This document shows, piece by piece, positions 8,421 to 18,231 of a stretch of 64,000 bases of DNA. Below the pieces are notes generated by a model, which worked only from the letters and a program-made list of their open reading frames with translations, did no database searches and had not been told where the DNA came from. Where the stretch lies: contig JABFRB010000022.1 in NCBI GenBank assembly GCA_013141385.1, forward strand, positions 1 to 64,000, in the 5' to 3' direction. Position 1 is the first letter of the stretch. Each line of letters opens with the position of its first letter. The stretch is from Bacteroidales bacterium (GTDB lineage: Bacteria; Bacteroidota; Bacteroidia; Bacteroidales; Tenuifilaceae). Made by a program: the position numbers and the translations under genes.

Positions 8421-8607
8421 ATCGCATTTTGCGATACCCAACCCCTACCCTCTTATTAACTTGTCAACTTATCTACTTATTAGCTTATTCGTTTATCAAC
8501 TTAAAAACTATCGCATTTTGCGATTATCACTTCTAACTTCCTAAACCCCTAAATCCCGTCAACTTTTCAACTTATTACCCTATTAACTTGTTAACTTACT
8601 AACTTTG
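8421..8607. repeat. Two ATCGCA-TTT-TGCGAT palindromes and an A/T-rich degenerate tandem tract
   Basis: Perfect 15-bp palindromes ATCGCATTTTGCGAT occur at 8421-8435 and 8510-8524. Related copies are at 35771-35784 and 47822-47836. Around them, 8450-8600 is a degenerate run of words like TTAACTTGT and CAACTTAT. The 380-base spacer between pnuC and the oxidoreductase gene (8243-8625) holds nothing else I can identify, apart from a TAACTTTG at 8600-8607 that fits a Bacteroidota -7 element for the downstream gene. Confidence 0.6.
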
Positions 8608-8625
8608 CACTCAAAACAAGCAACT

Positions 8626-9687
8626 ATGTCCAAACTATTATCACCACTAAAAATAAGAGAGATAACGCTCCGAAACCGCATTGCAATCTCACCAATGTGT
8701 ATGTATTCCGCCGTGGATGGGTTTGCCAACGATTGGCATTTGGTACACCTAGGAAGTCGCGCAACAGGTGGAGCAGGATTAATCATTCAGGAAGCAACTG
8801 CTGTTTCCCCCGAAGGGAGAATCACACCCGGAGATTTGGGGCTTTACATGGAGGAGCATATCGAAATGTTGCAACGCATCACCACATTTATTCACCAACA
8901 AGGAGCAATTGCAGGTATTCAACTTGCCCACGCTGGAAGGAAAGCCAGCTGCGCTCGCCCTTGGGAGGGTGGTAAACAGCTAAAGAACACCAGTGATAGT
9001 TGGAAAACCGTTGCCCCATCCGCAGTTCCATTTCATCCCGATGATGAAGCATCACAAGCACTAGATATGGAAGGAATCAAAAAAGTAATTTCCGATTTTA
9101 GAATTGCAGCTCAACGTGCGTTAAAAGCAGGATATAAAGTAATTGATATTCATGCAGCACATGGTTATCTGGTTCATCAATTCCTTTCACCACTGAGCAA
9201 TCATCGTACCGATAGCTACGGCGGCAGCTTCGAAAATAGAATACGCCTACTGCTCGAAATTGTAGATGCTGTGAGGGGTGTATGGCCTTCGAACCTGCCT
9301 TTGTTTGTTCGATTATCTGCTACCGATTGGGCTGAAGGTGGCTGGAATATTGATGAATCGGTTAAACTTGCATCTATCCTTAAGCACAAAGGCGTTGACC
9401 TTATTGATACCTCGGCTGGAGGCATGGTTCACAATGCAAAAGTTACAGCTAGGCCGGGTTTCATGGTGCCGTATGCAGAGCAAATTAGGAAGGAATCGGG
9501 GATACTAACTAGTGCTGTTGGTCTGATAACGCAAGCGCAGCAAGCAGAGGATATCCTGCAAAAAGATCAGGCTGATTTGATCCTTATTGCTCGTGAATCG
9601 CTAAGGAATCCCTATTTTGCATTAAACGCTGCAAAACAATTAGGAGATGAGATTGAATGGCCAAATCAGTACTTAAGGGCCAAGTAG
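8626..9687 (+). CDS. NADH:flavin oxidoreductase of the Old Yellow Enzyme family (YqjM-like)
   Basis: A protein of 353 residues from the ATG at 8626. A TTG frame start at 8605 adds seven residues and is rejected. It is an FMN-binding TIM barrel of the classical/YqjM group: LRNRIAISPMCMYSA at the N-terminus with the YqjM-type Cys near the flavin, QLAHAGRKAS, the HAAHGYLVHQFLSPLSNHRTD segment with catalytic His and Tyr neighbours, and the C-terminal ILIARESLRNPYF phosphate-binding region. It reduces activated C=C bonds with NAD(P)H, and physiological substrates in bacteria are mostly unknown. It stands alone, with no visible partner gene. Confidence 0.92.
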   Translation: MSKLLSPLKIREITLRNRIAISPMCMYSAVDGFANDWHLVHLGSRATGGAGLIIQEATAVSPEGRITPGDLGLYMEEHIEMLQRITTFIHQQGAIAGIQLAHAGRKASCARPWEGGKQLKNTSDSWKTVAPSAVPFHPDDEASQALDMEGIKKVISDFRIAAQRALKAGYKVIDIHAAHGYLVHQFLSPLSNHRTDSYGGSFENRIRLLLEIVDAVRGVWPSNLPLFVRLSATDWAEGGWNIDESVKLASILKHKGVDLIDTSAGGMVHNAKVTARPGFMVPYAEQIRKESGILTSAVGLITQAQQAEDILQKDQADLILIARESLRNPYFALNAAKQLGDEIEWPNQYLRAK

Positions 9688-9831
9688 TATTTTGAAGATA
9701 ATTTGTCCTCCTCTACTTCTCAGCACTTTGTGTATGTTTTTAAACTAGTGTAAATCTTGGCATAATATTGGCATAAGCACTATCATTCTAATAACTTTAT
9801 TTGTTGTAAATATTAACTTAAAATCAATAGT

Positions 9832-10317
9832 ATGAAAAAGATTATAACACTATTTTGGGTTCTAGCTATTGCTGGAATTGCCAATAATGTAGTTGCGCAA
9901 AACACGAATAGGTATTCCGGAAAGGTTAACTATAAGGGAACGGATTATAATTACGAAACCTCCTGCGCTGCCACTAACCCTATGTCAATCACCACCATGG
10001 AAACCTATAGGCTGACTATCTTTACAATGAAAAAGGATAGAAAGAAGGTGGTTCTTAATACCAATTGTACTGCATTGACTATTCAGCGAAACGAAAGCTC
10101 AATAAAGCCAAATCTCGATATTATAACCTTTACAACGCTAACAGGCAAAAAGTTATCGGCAGATTTAGTGGGAACTTCAAAGGGAATGAATCTAATTTTT
10201 TACCTCGATAATTTTATGCTTATCCCACAGTACAACCTTGATTCAAAGATGGGTTGCGCTGACTTTGACGAGGCAATCAAAAATGTGGTGTACTTTATTC
10301 TAAAAGAGATAAAATAG
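9832..10317 (+). CDS. Secreted protein of unknown function
   Basis: A protein of 161 residues with a clear signal peptide ending in VVAQ at about residue 23. The mature part is small, basic and beta-rich, with three or four Cys (around TSCAATN, NTNCTAL, MGCADF) that could form disulfides in the periplasm. I recognise no domain. It is a single gene closed by a strong hairpin terminator at 10340-10375. The start is supported by the signal peptide. Confidence 0.75.
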   Translation: MKKIITLFWVLAIAGIANNVVAQNTNRYSGKVNYKGTDYNYETSCAATNPMSITTMETYRLTIFTMKKDRKKVVLNTNCTALTIQRNESSIKPNLDIITFTTLTGKKLSADLVGTSKGMNLIFYLDNFMLIPQYNLDSKMGCADFDEAIKNVVYFILKEIK

Positions 10318-10339
10318 AAAATCAATTTTCTGAAAAAAG

Positions 10340-10375
10340 CAAATCCGAAGATTTAAAACCTTCGGATTTGTTTTT
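10340..10375 (+). terminator. Rho-independent terminator
   Basis: A perfect 11-bp stem CAAATCCGAAG / CTTCGGATTTG (10340-10350 and 10360-10370) with a 9-base loop and a T run follows the secreted-protein gene 9832-10317. The stem is preceded by an A-rich run, so it may also serve the convergent gene at 10402. Confidence 0.9.
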
Positions 10376-10401
10376 CAATATTATATGCTCAACTATTGCC
10401 A

Positions 10402-10905
10402 TTAAAAGATATAGGTTATCCCAAACTTACCGCCGGAAAAGGCATTACCTCCGCCAAATTCAAGGTTGATTCCAAAGTTATGCTTGAAAAAATAGCGTCC
10501 ACCAATTTGAGCACCCAAACCAAGTCCAGAGCTACCACTACCTGTATAACCCGAAGGGGAATTCCAAATATAGTAACCAAGGTTTAACCCCGCATAGAAA
10601 TCCCAATTGCTAGGAATCTCAAGTATAGTATTAAAATGGTAATTCCCATTCCCTGAAATACCAAAAATCGTTGAGCGATAAGAATTGTTAATGTATTTCT
10701 GGTTATAGGATCTGAATGAAGCTTCAAAACCTACTGTGATATCCTTATAGACACCAAAATCCATTCCCCCATAAATAGGAACTCCCCAGCCAGAAAAACC
10801 AACGCCCGCATTTAATTGTTTTCCACCCTTTGAAAGTGGACTTTGCGCCTGAGTTATGGCTATTGTAAAAATTGATAGTAATGCAATTAGGCTTATTCTT
10901 TTCAT
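10402..10905 (-). CDS. Small outer-membrane beta-barrel protein
   Basis: A protein of 167 residues with a signal peptide ending in ITQAQ at about 21. The mature chain has regular amphipathic strands rich in Gly and aromatic residues (GVGFSGWGVPIYGG, LNLGYYIWN, GINLEFGGG) and ends in Phe (FGITYIF), the usual end of an outer-membrane barrel. Its length suits an eight-strand barrel. I can give no specific function. It is on the minus strand, convergent with the secreted-protein gene. Confidence 0.75.
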   Translation of the reverse strand: MKRISLIALLSIFTIAITQAQSPLSKGGKQLNAGVGFSGWGVPIYGGMDFGVYKDITVGFEASFRSYNQKYINNSYRSTIFGISGNGNYHFNTILEIPSNWDFYAGLNLGYYIWNSPSGYTGSGSSGLGLGAQIGGRYFFKHNFGINLEFGGGNAFSGGKFGITYIF

Positions 10906-11024
10906 ACTAATTTAAATTTTAATGATAAATTATTAAGTGGTTAATTATAAAACTTACATCATTGGTAATAAAACATAAAATTAGCTTAATTGTTATGTTT
11001 TCTTTAAAAATAAGATATCATTTT

Positions 11025-11237
11025 TTACTTTAGATATCCTGTTCCCCTCTCATTTACAATTTTAACAAAATTATTAATTGATCTGTTATACCCCTTCTCA
11101 ATATCATTAGGGAAATAGCACGCTGGTAACTCGCCACTATTGCGGTGGTAAGTAATGCAATCGCAGCAAACTCCATGCCTACTGCACGGATATGTGCAAT
11201 TACAACTTTTCGAATTCGATTCCTTTTTACAATCCAT
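11025..11237 (-). CDS. DUF6485-type Cys-rich small protein
   Basis: A protein of 70 residues with eight Cys, including [17 protein letters not shown], and the conserved tail motif GELPACYFP. These match the small DUF6485 family found in anaerobes. The Cys pattern suggests metal binding (zinc or iron-sulfur), which has not been shown. It lies about 40 bases downstream of the LTA-synthase-like gene on the same strand, so the two may share a transcript. Confidence 0.8.
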   Translation of the reverse strand: MDCKKESNSKSCNCTYPCSRHGVCCDCITYHRNSGELPACYFPNDIEKGYNRSINNFVKIVNERGTGYLK

Positions 11238-11278
11238 AAAACTATTATGTTAATTGAATTTGCTTTAATATTAAGGTA

Positions 11279-13114
11279 TTATAGTTTTAAAAATATCTCC
11301 TGATAGTATGAAAAGAATGAGAATGCCTGTTCGGCTACCTTATCAGTGTTTATACCCTCTTTATCAATAAATTTTTTACTGGTATGATCATAAATAACAG
11401 ATGTGCTATCGGTTACAAATCCAAATCCATTGTTAAAAACGTAATATGCAAATGGTTTACACCCATTGGAGAGCAAATTCTTCGAAAATTTAAATTGATT
11501 CGTCCTAATATCAAGCTGATTAAGTAAAGTTGATGCTAAATCAACCTGAGAACCAGTAGTTTTTACGTTTAATGAATCCGTTGATAATACACCTCCAAGC
11601 CAAAGCATTGGAATTTTAAATTTATTTAAGACATAGTTAGCATCACTTCCCGGAAAACGATGACCATGATCAGCTATCAACACAAATAAAGTATTCTTAT
11701 ACCATTCTCTTGTTCTAGCCTCGTTAAAGAAAGCACCCAAGCAGCTATCCGTATAGCAAGTAGAATTTAAAAACTTGGTTTGCTCATCGTCACCTTTGAA
11801 CTTAGGCTTTGCTGGCATTTCGAATGGTTCATGGCTAGTAAGTGTAAAGTACATCTTAAAAAATTTACCTTTTGCAGAATCACAATCAGCAAGTAGCCTA
11901 TTAAAAACATACTCATCATGTACACCCCACTTTGAATTTCGGTACGATTTAGGGAAATCATCTTCTGTTATAATCTTCCTAAATTTTGAAGAAAAAAGGT
12001 ACGATCGAATATTAGCAAAGTCTGGATTACCACCATAATAAAAGGATGTGTGATAGCCCAAACTATCAAATATACTGCTAATTGTAGGGAGTTTTTGCGA
12101 TTTAAGAGGGTATTTAATTATTGAACTGGTTGGTTGTGCAGGAAACCCACTAATAACGGCAATTATTCCTTTATCGCTCCTATCACCACTAGCAAACATC
12201 CTGCTAAATAGAATACCTTGATTACAAAAATTATTAAAATTTGGTGCAATATTGGGTAATCCTCCAAGAGGTTCAATAATCTTTGATGTGAAACTTTCAA
12301 GTAGAATTATCACAATATTGGGTCTATCGTTCGTTAGAACTTTGAGGTTTGAACCATTATCGAGTAAAAGTTCTGCAGCAATTTCTTTTCCCTTATTTTT
12401 ATCAATATAATCTGGGTATTTCTTATACATAGAACTCGATTTGGAGACAGAATACATCAAATTCCATAGAGAATTTAGCGCAGCATGGTTACAATACATA
12501 TTCTGGCTAAAGTACACCTTACCTGGATTCATTGGAGCAATACCAAAGCTGCCCCTTATAGGTATAATCATTGTGGCTGAAAGGAATAAGAATACAGGTA
12601 TAAATCCCCACCATCCTCTCTTTATTTGAGTATTATACTGAAGAATTTTTTTTTGGTAAAAGGCAAAGAAAAATAGAAAAATAATAATTGCTAAAATAGT
12701 GAGTAAAACTACTAACAATGGTTTTATTGATGCAAATGCCTCGCCGGGTGTTTTAAGATACAAAAAGGGCGTTGTATCTATTCTAAATCCCCAATTTCTA
12801 TAAAGTTCAGCATCAACAACCACTATAAAAGTAAATATTGCCAGAAGAAATATAGTATAGTATTTAAAAGTAGAGATAATCCATTTCCTTTTAGAGTAAA
12901 AATGTAAAGCCATTATTAAACTTGAAAGTAGAAGTATATATCCAATCATCGAGATATCCATCCAAGCACCTCTAATGAAAATACCTAGCCACTCACCCGC
13001 TGATATCTGAGTAGATAGGCTAAACTCGTAAATCATAAAGAAAAGCCGTGCAAAAGTGAAAAATAGCAACCAGAAGAGGAAGTATTTTAAAAGGAATATC
13101 AATCGAATTCTCAT
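11279..13114 (-). CDS. LTA-synthase-family sulfatase/phosphotransferase
   Basis: A protein of 611 residues from the ATG at 13114. A TTG start 12 codons earlier is less likely. Five membrane segments fill the first 220 residues, followed by a large periplasmic sulfatase-fold domain. The metal-site motifs are visible: IVIILLESFTSK, the nucleophile region ASGDRSDKGI, and IADHGHRFPG. LTA synthases use a Thr nucleophile. Here the residue appears to be Ser (RSDKG). In Bacteroidota this family probably transfers phospho-groups such as phosphoethanolamine or phosphoglycerol to envelope glycans or lipids, since there is no lipoteichoic acid. The substrate is not known. Confidence 0.88.
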   Translation of the reverse strand: MRIRLIFLLKYFLFWLLFFTFARLFFMIYEFSLSTQISAGEWLGIFIRGAWMDISMIGYILLLSSLIMALHFYSKRKWIISTFKYYTIFLLAIFTFIVVVDAELYRNWGFRIDTTPFLYLKTPGEAFASIKPLLVVLLTILAIIIFLFFFAFYQKKILQYNTQIKRGWWGFIPVFLFLSATMIIPIRGSFGIAPMNPGKVYFSQNMYCNHAALNSLWNLMYSVSKSSSMYKKYPDYIDKNKGKEIAAELLLDNGSNLKVLTNDRPNIVIILLESFTSKIIEPLGGLPNIAPNFNNFCNQGILFSRMFASGDRSDKGIIAVISGFPAQPTSSIIKYPLKSQKLPTISSIFDSLGYHTSFYYGGNPDFANIRSYLFSSKFRKIITEDDFPKSYRNSKWGVHDEYVFNRLLADCDSAKGKFFKMYFTLTSHEPFEMPAKPKFKGDDEQTKFLNSTCYTDSCLGAFFNEARTREWYKNTLFVLIADHGHRFPGSDANYVLNKFKIPMLWLGGVLSTDSLNVKTTGSQVDLASTLLNQLDIRTNQFKFSKNLLSNGCKPFAYYVFNNGFGFVTDSTSVIYDHTSKKFIDKEGINTDKVAEQAFSFFSYYQEIFLKL

Positions 13115-13193
13115 CTTATTGAGGTATTTTAAGAGTGCAAATTTATACAAAAAGTTAGTGGGTTTTCACGTATTCATGTAAAATCAAAATAAG

Positions 13194-13201
13194 TACATTT
13201 G
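13194..13201 (+). promoter_or_regulatory. Candidate -7 element TACATTTG
   Basis: This matches the Bacteroidota -7 consensus TAnnTTTG and lies 25 bases before the ATG of the isoaspartyl peptidase gene. No clear TTTG -33 box is seen at the right distance, so it is tentative. Confidence 0.4.
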
Positions 13202-13226
13202 CTTATTCACAAAACCTTAAACCGCA

Positions 13227-14225
13227 ATGAAAAAAATATTATATCCCTTTTTCTTCTTGGCAATTCTATTTCTGAGTTGCACCGATAATACTAACCACAC
13301 AAAAAAGAAGGTTGAATGGGCAATTGCAATACATGGTGGTGCAGGAAATATTAATCCTGATGATTATACTAAAGATCAACTTAGTGCATACAATCAAGCC
13401 CTTGGCAGTGCTCTTGAGATCGGTAAAAAAGTTCTTTCTCAAGGAGGAACTAGTTTAGATGCGGTTGAGCAGGTTATAAGATATATGGAGGATTGTCCAC
13501 TATTTAACGCTGGCAAAGGTGCTGTATTTAATCACGATGGAAAAAATGAGATGGATGCATCAATAATGGATGGAAATGGACTTCGTGCTGGGGCAGTTGC
13601 TAGTGTTGGAGATATTAAAAATCCTATTTCGGCTGCACGTTTAGTTATGGATAAATCTCAGCATGTAATGATGGTTGGAAAGGGTGCTTCAAAGTTTGCA
13701 CGCTCTCAGGGTGCTGAAATTGTTGATAGTAGCTACTTTTTTACACAAAAAAGTTGGGATGCATTACAAAAAGCTCTTGAAAAGGAGAATAGCAAGGATA
13801 AAAAGATGGGAACTGTTGGCTGTGTTGCTCTCGACAAGCAAGGTAATTTAGCTGCTGGCACATCAACAGGAGGTATGACAAATAAAAAATACGGTAGAGT
13901 TGGCGATTCACCAATCATTGGTGCTGGCACTTATGCAAATAATAATACATGTGCAGTATCAGCAACTGGGCATGGGGAATACTTCATCAGGTATAGTGTT
14001 GCACATGATATCTCTGTTTTGATTGAATATAAAGGGTTATCATTAACCGATGCGTCGAATCTTGTTGTCAATGACAAACTTAAAAAAGCAGAAGGACAGG
14101 GGGGTATAATAGCCGTTGATAAATATGGGAATATTTCACTAACAATGAATACTAGCGGAATGTTTAGAGCTTTTGCAAACTCAAATGGAGAGGAAGGGGT
14201 TGCTATTTTCAATAACAAAAAATAA
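13227..14225 (+). CDS. Isoaspartyl peptidase / plant-type L-asparaginase (Ntn hydrolase)
   Basis: A protein of 332 residues with a lipoprotein-type signal (hydrophobic stretch then FLSC near 18-21). The family's conserved segments are present: AIHGGAG, AVFNHDGKNEMDASIMDG, and the autocleavage site GTVGCVALD with Thr196 as the N-terminal nucleophile of the beta subunit, then GTSTGGMTNKKYGRVGDSP, which binds the substrate. The precursor splits itself into alpha and beta chains and removes N-terminal isoaspartyl or beta-aspartyl residues. The lipobox suggests it acts in the periplasm, as is common in this phylum. It is a single gene with no operon partner. Confidence 0.93.
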   Translation: MKKILYPFFFLAILFLSCTDNTNHTKKKVEWAIAIHGGAGNINPDDYTKDQLSAYNQALGSALEIGKKVLSQGGTSLDAVEQVIRYMEDCPLFNAGKGAVFNHDGKNEMDASIMDGNGLRAGAVASVGDIKNPISAARLVMDKSQHVMMVGKGASKFARSQGAEIVDSSYFFTQKSWDALQKALEKENSKDKKMGTVGCVALDKQGNLAAGTSTGGMTNKKYGRVGDSPIIGAGTYANNNTCAVSATGHGEYFIRYSVAHDISVLIEYKGLSLTDASNLVVNDKLKKAEGQGGIIAVDKYGNISLTMNTSGMFRAFANSNGEEGVAIFNNKK

Positions 14226-14361
14226 TAATATATCATAATGAATTAACTAAAAGCTAGTTATGATTTATTCGTAAAAGACTATTAATGATTTAGGTGCAAA
14301 AGGTTGATTTTTTCGATTTTGTTTTGTTAACTTGCTTCTAATTAAAAAAGCGGATGCTATA

Positions 14362-14871
14362 ATGGCCTTAAAAGTGAAAACCGAGAAAATAAAGACCGAA
14401 GGAAAAGTCAGGCTTTTCTTCTTTTTCTTTGTTATGCTATTATTTATTTTTGCCTTGTTTCTTATCCTTTTACTCTTAATTGGTGGATACCCTATTTCGA
14501 AGGATTATATTACCTACTATACTGAGTTTTCTCCCTTAACAGTTGTTCTACCATTTATTATTGCATTAACTACATCCCTATCTTATAAAACATCGTTAAT
14601 GCATATAACCCCTGCTAAAAATGTAAATATTAACCTGATTAAAGAATTTTTTCTGACCAAGGAAAACTATAGGTTGTTAGAAGAAAAGGATGGATATATT
14701 AAATTTGAAAGGTCAAAAGCATTTCATCGTTTTCTATGGTTAAATATTGATAGACCAACCATTGAAGTTAAAGAAAGTGAGATTTTAATTACATTGGAGA
14801 AGCATACCGAAGCAATTATAACTCCTCTTCTTGTTTACGGAAAAAGGTATGAAATAAATTCTGAGAATTAG
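14362..14871 (+). CDS. Membrane protein of unknown function
   Basis: A protein of 169 residues from the ATG at 14362. An in-frame TTG at 14332 is rejected. It has two membrane segments (about 17-40 and 55-73) and a C-terminal soluble part of about 95 residues with alternating beta strands. No family is recognised. A terminator at 14904-14931 follows, so it is probably a single-gene unit. Confidence 0.65.
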   Translation: MALKVKTEKIKTEGKVRLFFFFFVMLLFIFALFLILLLLIGGYPISKDYITYYTEFSPLTVVLPFIIALTTSLSYKTSLMHITPAKNVNINLIKEFFLTKENYRLLEEKDGYIKFERSKAFHRFLWLNIDRPTIEVKESEILITLEKHTEAIITPLLVYGKRYEINSEN

Positions 14872-14903
14872 TACTTTTGACACGCTAATTTCCTTCATAT
14901 TCT

Positions 14904-14931
14904 ACCCTGATTCGTTCAGGGTTTGTTTTTT
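14904..14931 (+). terminator. Rho-independent terminator
   Basis: A 7-bp stem ACCCTGA / TCAGGGT with a 5-base loop is followed by TTTGTTTTTT. It ends 24 bases before the ATG of the PLP enzyme gene, so it separates the two genes. Confidence 0.8.
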
Positions 14932-14955
14932 ACATCTAACTTAAATAGTATCCAA

Positions 14956-16059
14956 ATGGCTTCGTATTACCCATACCTACTGCTTAACAAAGAGAAATGC
15001 CTCGATAACATTCAAAGAATGGCATTAAAGGCTAAAAAAAATAATCTGAAATTCAGACCACATTTTAAAACCCATCAAAGTATTGAGGTTGGAGAATGGT
15101 TTAAGCAATTAGGTGTAAATGCTTGCACAGTTTCTTCATTTACCATGGCTGAGTATTTTGCATCAGCTGGTTGGTCCGATATAACAGTTGCCTTTCCTGT
15201 ATCTCCCTTCGATTCAGAGATTATCAATAAACTTGCACAATCAATACAATTAAATATTATTACTTCTTCCTTTAAGAATTTAATTTCCATTGATTCTTTA
15301 ATTCATAATAAAATAGGCATTTACATTGAACTTGATTGTGGGCATGGTCGTTCAGGAGTAAACCCTGAAAACACAAGAGAAATTGCCCTAATGGTTGATC
15401 ATATTAAACAAAATAAATTTTACCTGTTTAAAGGCTTTATAACACATTCAGGACAAACTTACGATACCAACTCGAAACAGGAGGTTGAAGCAATTCATCG
15501 AAAATCGATGGCAATGCTAAGTCGTATTAAAACATTTTGGAAAGAGAGTAATCCCGAAATTCATGTTTCATATGGAGATACTCCATCATGCTCAATCTCC
15601 AATGATTTTTGGGGAATTGATGAGATTAGACCGGGCAATTTTGTGTATTACGATTTGACACAAGCCTCAATCGGTTCTTGCACAATCGATGATATTGCTG
15701 TTGCATTAATATGCCTAGTTGTTGACGTTTACACTGAGCGTGGAGAGGCAATTATTCATGGAGGAGCAGTTCATCTATCTAAGGATTTCATTTCTAATCC
15801 AGATCAAACCAAATCGTTCGGTCTCATTTGCCCTTTTGATGGAAAAAATTGGGGCTCACCCTATGAAGGGCTTTGGCTCAAAAGTATTAGCCAAGAGCAT
15901 GGTTTAATTGCATCAAACGCTAATGTGGGAGTATCAATATTAAACCCAGGTCAGCTAGTTGCTATTCTCCCCATTCACAGTTGTCTTACTGTTGATACAA
16001 TGGGAGAAATATTCCTTTCGGACGGAATTTCTATCTCAACAATGAGAAAAAGGCTTTAA
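14956..16059 (+). CDS. PLP-dependent D-threonine aldolase / D-serine dehydratase-like (alanine racemase fold)
   Basis: A protein of 367 residues from the ATG at 14956. The frame is open 33 bases further, but that stretch overlaps the terminator region. The N-terminal alanine-racemase barrel carries FRPHFKTHQS with Lys38 as the PLP lysine. The C-terminal beta domain has the HGGAVHLSKD segment and late His-Ser-Cys residues (IHSCLTVD), reminiscent of the metal site of D-threonine aldolase and D-serine dehydratase. It is likely to act on a D-beta-hydroxy amino acid. The exact substrate cannot be told from sequence. No transport or catabolic gene adjoins it. Confidence 0.83.
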   Translation: MASYYPYLLLNKEKCLDNIQRMALKAKKNNLKFRPHFKTHQSIEVGEWFKQLGVNACTVSSFTMAEYFASAGWSDITVAFPVSPFDSEIINKLAQSIQLNIITSSFKNLISIDSLIHNKIGIYIELDCGHGRSGVNPENTREIALMVDHIKQNKFYLFKGFITHSGQTYDTNSKQEVEAIHRKSMAMLSRIKTFWKESNPEIHVSYGDTPSCSISNDFWGIDEIRPGNFVYYDLTQASIGSCTIDDIAVALICLVVDVYTERGEAIIHGGAVHLSKDFISNPDQTKSFGLICPFDGKNWGSPYEGLWLKSISQEHGLIASNANVGVSILNPGQLVAILPIHSCLTVDTMGEIFLSDGISISTMRKRL

Positions 16060-16212
16060 AATATTAGACGTATATCATCATTTACTCACACTTAATCAAT
16101 TTTAAATTGGTTTATTCGTAAATTGTTAGTAATTTGCGAATTACATCGATTATTTTATAATTAATTGGAGATATTCATTTTTTTCTCTATTTTTACTTAA
16201 AGTTAATTGGTT

Positions 16213-18231
16213 ATGATCTGTAATGACCCCTTTGCTAAAGAAACTAATAGTACTGATATATTTAACAACTACCTTTTTGAGTGTATTCCAGGTTACGGTA
16301 TGATATTAGACTCAAAGGGTACAATCCTATGCGTTACCAATGAACTAAAAGAACTCCTTAATAACGATCCAATTATCCATACGGGCAATCTTTTCAATTT
16401 ATTTAAAAACATCCATCCAAATGAATACCATGATGTTATTAAAAAGGAGTATATAGGATTCTGGCACAACATTAACATTAACACAAAAATATACTTACAA
16501 TTAACTTTTAAAGAAATCATTAGAGATAATAATCAGCTAGTTATTGTATGGATTAAAAATAAAACAAAAAGCATTAAACATGAAAAGGTAAAAAAAATAT
16601 TAACCAATCTTGCAAAATCAGAATTAGAAAATAGAGATAACAAACAATACTATAAATCTATTCAAAATGAATTAAATCAAGTTATAGACGCAAATAATCT
16701 TTTTGTTGTTCAGTATGATAAATTCAGACAACATCTGATGCTCACTTACATGGATGACGAAAAGGATACATTCACTCGATTTCCACTCGGAAAAACCTTA
16801 AGTGAATATGTAATCAGCTTAAAAAAATCAGTTTTATATACCCAAAATGATATTCTTGAACTTCAAAAAGAAGGCTTTATAGATGACATTATAGGAACTC
16901 CTGCTAAATGCTGGATGGCTGTTCCACTCTTTAGCAGCGATGAGGTTTATGGTATTGTTGGTTTACAAAGTTACTCTTCCGAAAATGCATATACACCGGA
17001 TGATCTTGAAGTTCTTGAGTTTGTATCTACACAAATTGCTGTAAGTATCAAACATAAAGAAAATGAAATAAACCTCCATAGAGCTAAAGAAAAAGCGGAA
17101 GAAGCGGATAAACTAAAATCGTCGTTTCTAGCCAATATGAGTCATGAGATTAGAACACCCATGAATGCTATAATCGGTTTTTCAGAACTTATTACCCGTA
17201 AAACAATTTCGCAGGAAAAGAAAGATACATACGCTCAATACATAACCAATAGCAGTAAAGCTCTTTTAACTCTTATTGATGATATTATTGATATAGCCAA
17301 AATAGAAGCAGGTCAACTAAAGATAAACAAATCACCAACTTATGTTAATGTGATTTTTAATGAAATCTTTGAATATGTCAATAATGAGAAAAAAAGGAGT
17401 AATAAGGATAGCATACTTTTCGCTAAAAAGGAAACTATACATGATTTAAATTTTTGTATTCTTTGTGATCCTCTTAGACTTAGACAAATTCTAACTAACC
17501 TTCTTAATAATGCGTTGAAATTCACTTTCGAAGGGATTATCGAATTTGGATATCTAATACCTAATAATGCTACCATCCTATTCTATGTTAGTGATACAGG
17601 GATTGGATTAAGTGATGAAAAAATTCCATTGATATTTGATAGGTTTAGACAAGCTGATGATACAACAACGCGCCAATTCGGGGGTACAGGGCTTGGATTA
17701 GCAATATCAAAAAAACTGGTTGAAATGTTGGGCGGAAGAATTTGGGCTGAATCTGAGAAAAATAAGGGTTCAACATTCTTTTTTAATTTGCCGATGATTA
17801 TTCCTGATGAAAGCACTAAAATTATTGATGAAAATTTCGAATCCTCGATTAGTGATAATTTTGAGGGAATAACTATTTTAATTGCAGAAGACGAGGATAA
17901 TAACTTCATTTTCCTTCAGGAAGTTTTAAACCCAACAAAAGTTAATATTATTAGAGCAAAAACAGGCCTTCAGTCAGTAAATTTTATTAGAAATCATCCT
18001 GATATTTCATTGATTTTAATGGATATCAAAATGCCAGATATGAATGGTTATCAAGCTACATCAATTATTAAAGAGATGAGACCTTCGATTCCCATTATCA
18101 TTCAATCCGCTTATGCCATGGCAGAAGATATAATTAAAGGGAAAAATGCAGGATGCAATGAATATCTAGCAAAACCGATTAAGCCTGAGGTACTAATTAA
18201 TACGCTAAGGCATTACCTAAACCAGCAGTGA
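16213..18231 (+). CDS. GAF-domain hybrid sensor histidine kinase
   Basis: A protein of 672 residues (ATG at 16213, two codons after an in-frame TTG). Order: a PAS-like N-terminus (about 10-110), a GAF domain (about 130-285), HisKA with NMSHEIRTPMNAIIGF and phospho-acceptor His311, an HATPase with the N, G1 (DTGIGLS) and G2 (GGTGLGLAIS) boxes, and a C-terminal receiver with Asp604 in LMDIKMPDMNG. There is no membrane segment, so it senses something in the cytoplasm. No response regulator or DNA-binding protein adjoins it. Output probably goes through the receiver and a separate phosphotransfer protein. Confidence 0.92.
   Translation: MICNDPFAKETNSTDIFNNYLFECIPGYGMILDSKGTILCVTNELKELLNNDPIIHTGNLFNLFKNIHPNEYHDVIKKEYIGFWHNININTKIYLQLTFKEIIRDNNQLVIVWIKNKTKSIKHEKVKKILTNLAKSELENRDNKQYYKSIQNELNQVIDANNLFVVQYDKFRQHLMLTYMDDEKDTFTRFPLGKTLSEYVISLKKSVLYTQNDILELQKEGFIDDIIGTPAKCWMAVPLFSSDEVYGIVGLQSYSSENAYTPDDLEVLEFVSTQIAVSIKHKENEINLHRAKEKAEEADKLKSSFLANMSHEIRTPMNAIIGFSELITRKTISQEKKDTYAQYITNSSKALLTLIDDIIDIAKIEAGQLKINKSPTYVNVIFNEIFEYVNNEKKRSNKDSILFAKKETIHDLNFCILCDPLRLRQILTNLLNNALKFTFEGIIEFGYLIPNNATILFYVSDTGIGLSDEKIPLIFDRFRQADDTTTRQFGGTGLGLAISKKLVEMLGGRIWAESEKNKGSTFFFNLPMIIPDESTKIIDENFESSISDNFEGITILIAEDEDNNFIFLQEVLNPTKVNIIRAKTGLQSVNFIRNHPDISLILMDIKMPDMNGYQATSIIKEMRPSIPIIIQSAYAMAEDIIKGKNAGCNEYLAKPIKPEVLINTLRHYLNQQ

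Noticed and set aside
8229-8441. 70-codon frame on the minus strand
   Set aside because: It covers the start of pnuC and a palindrome-rich spacer, with no protein-like composition.
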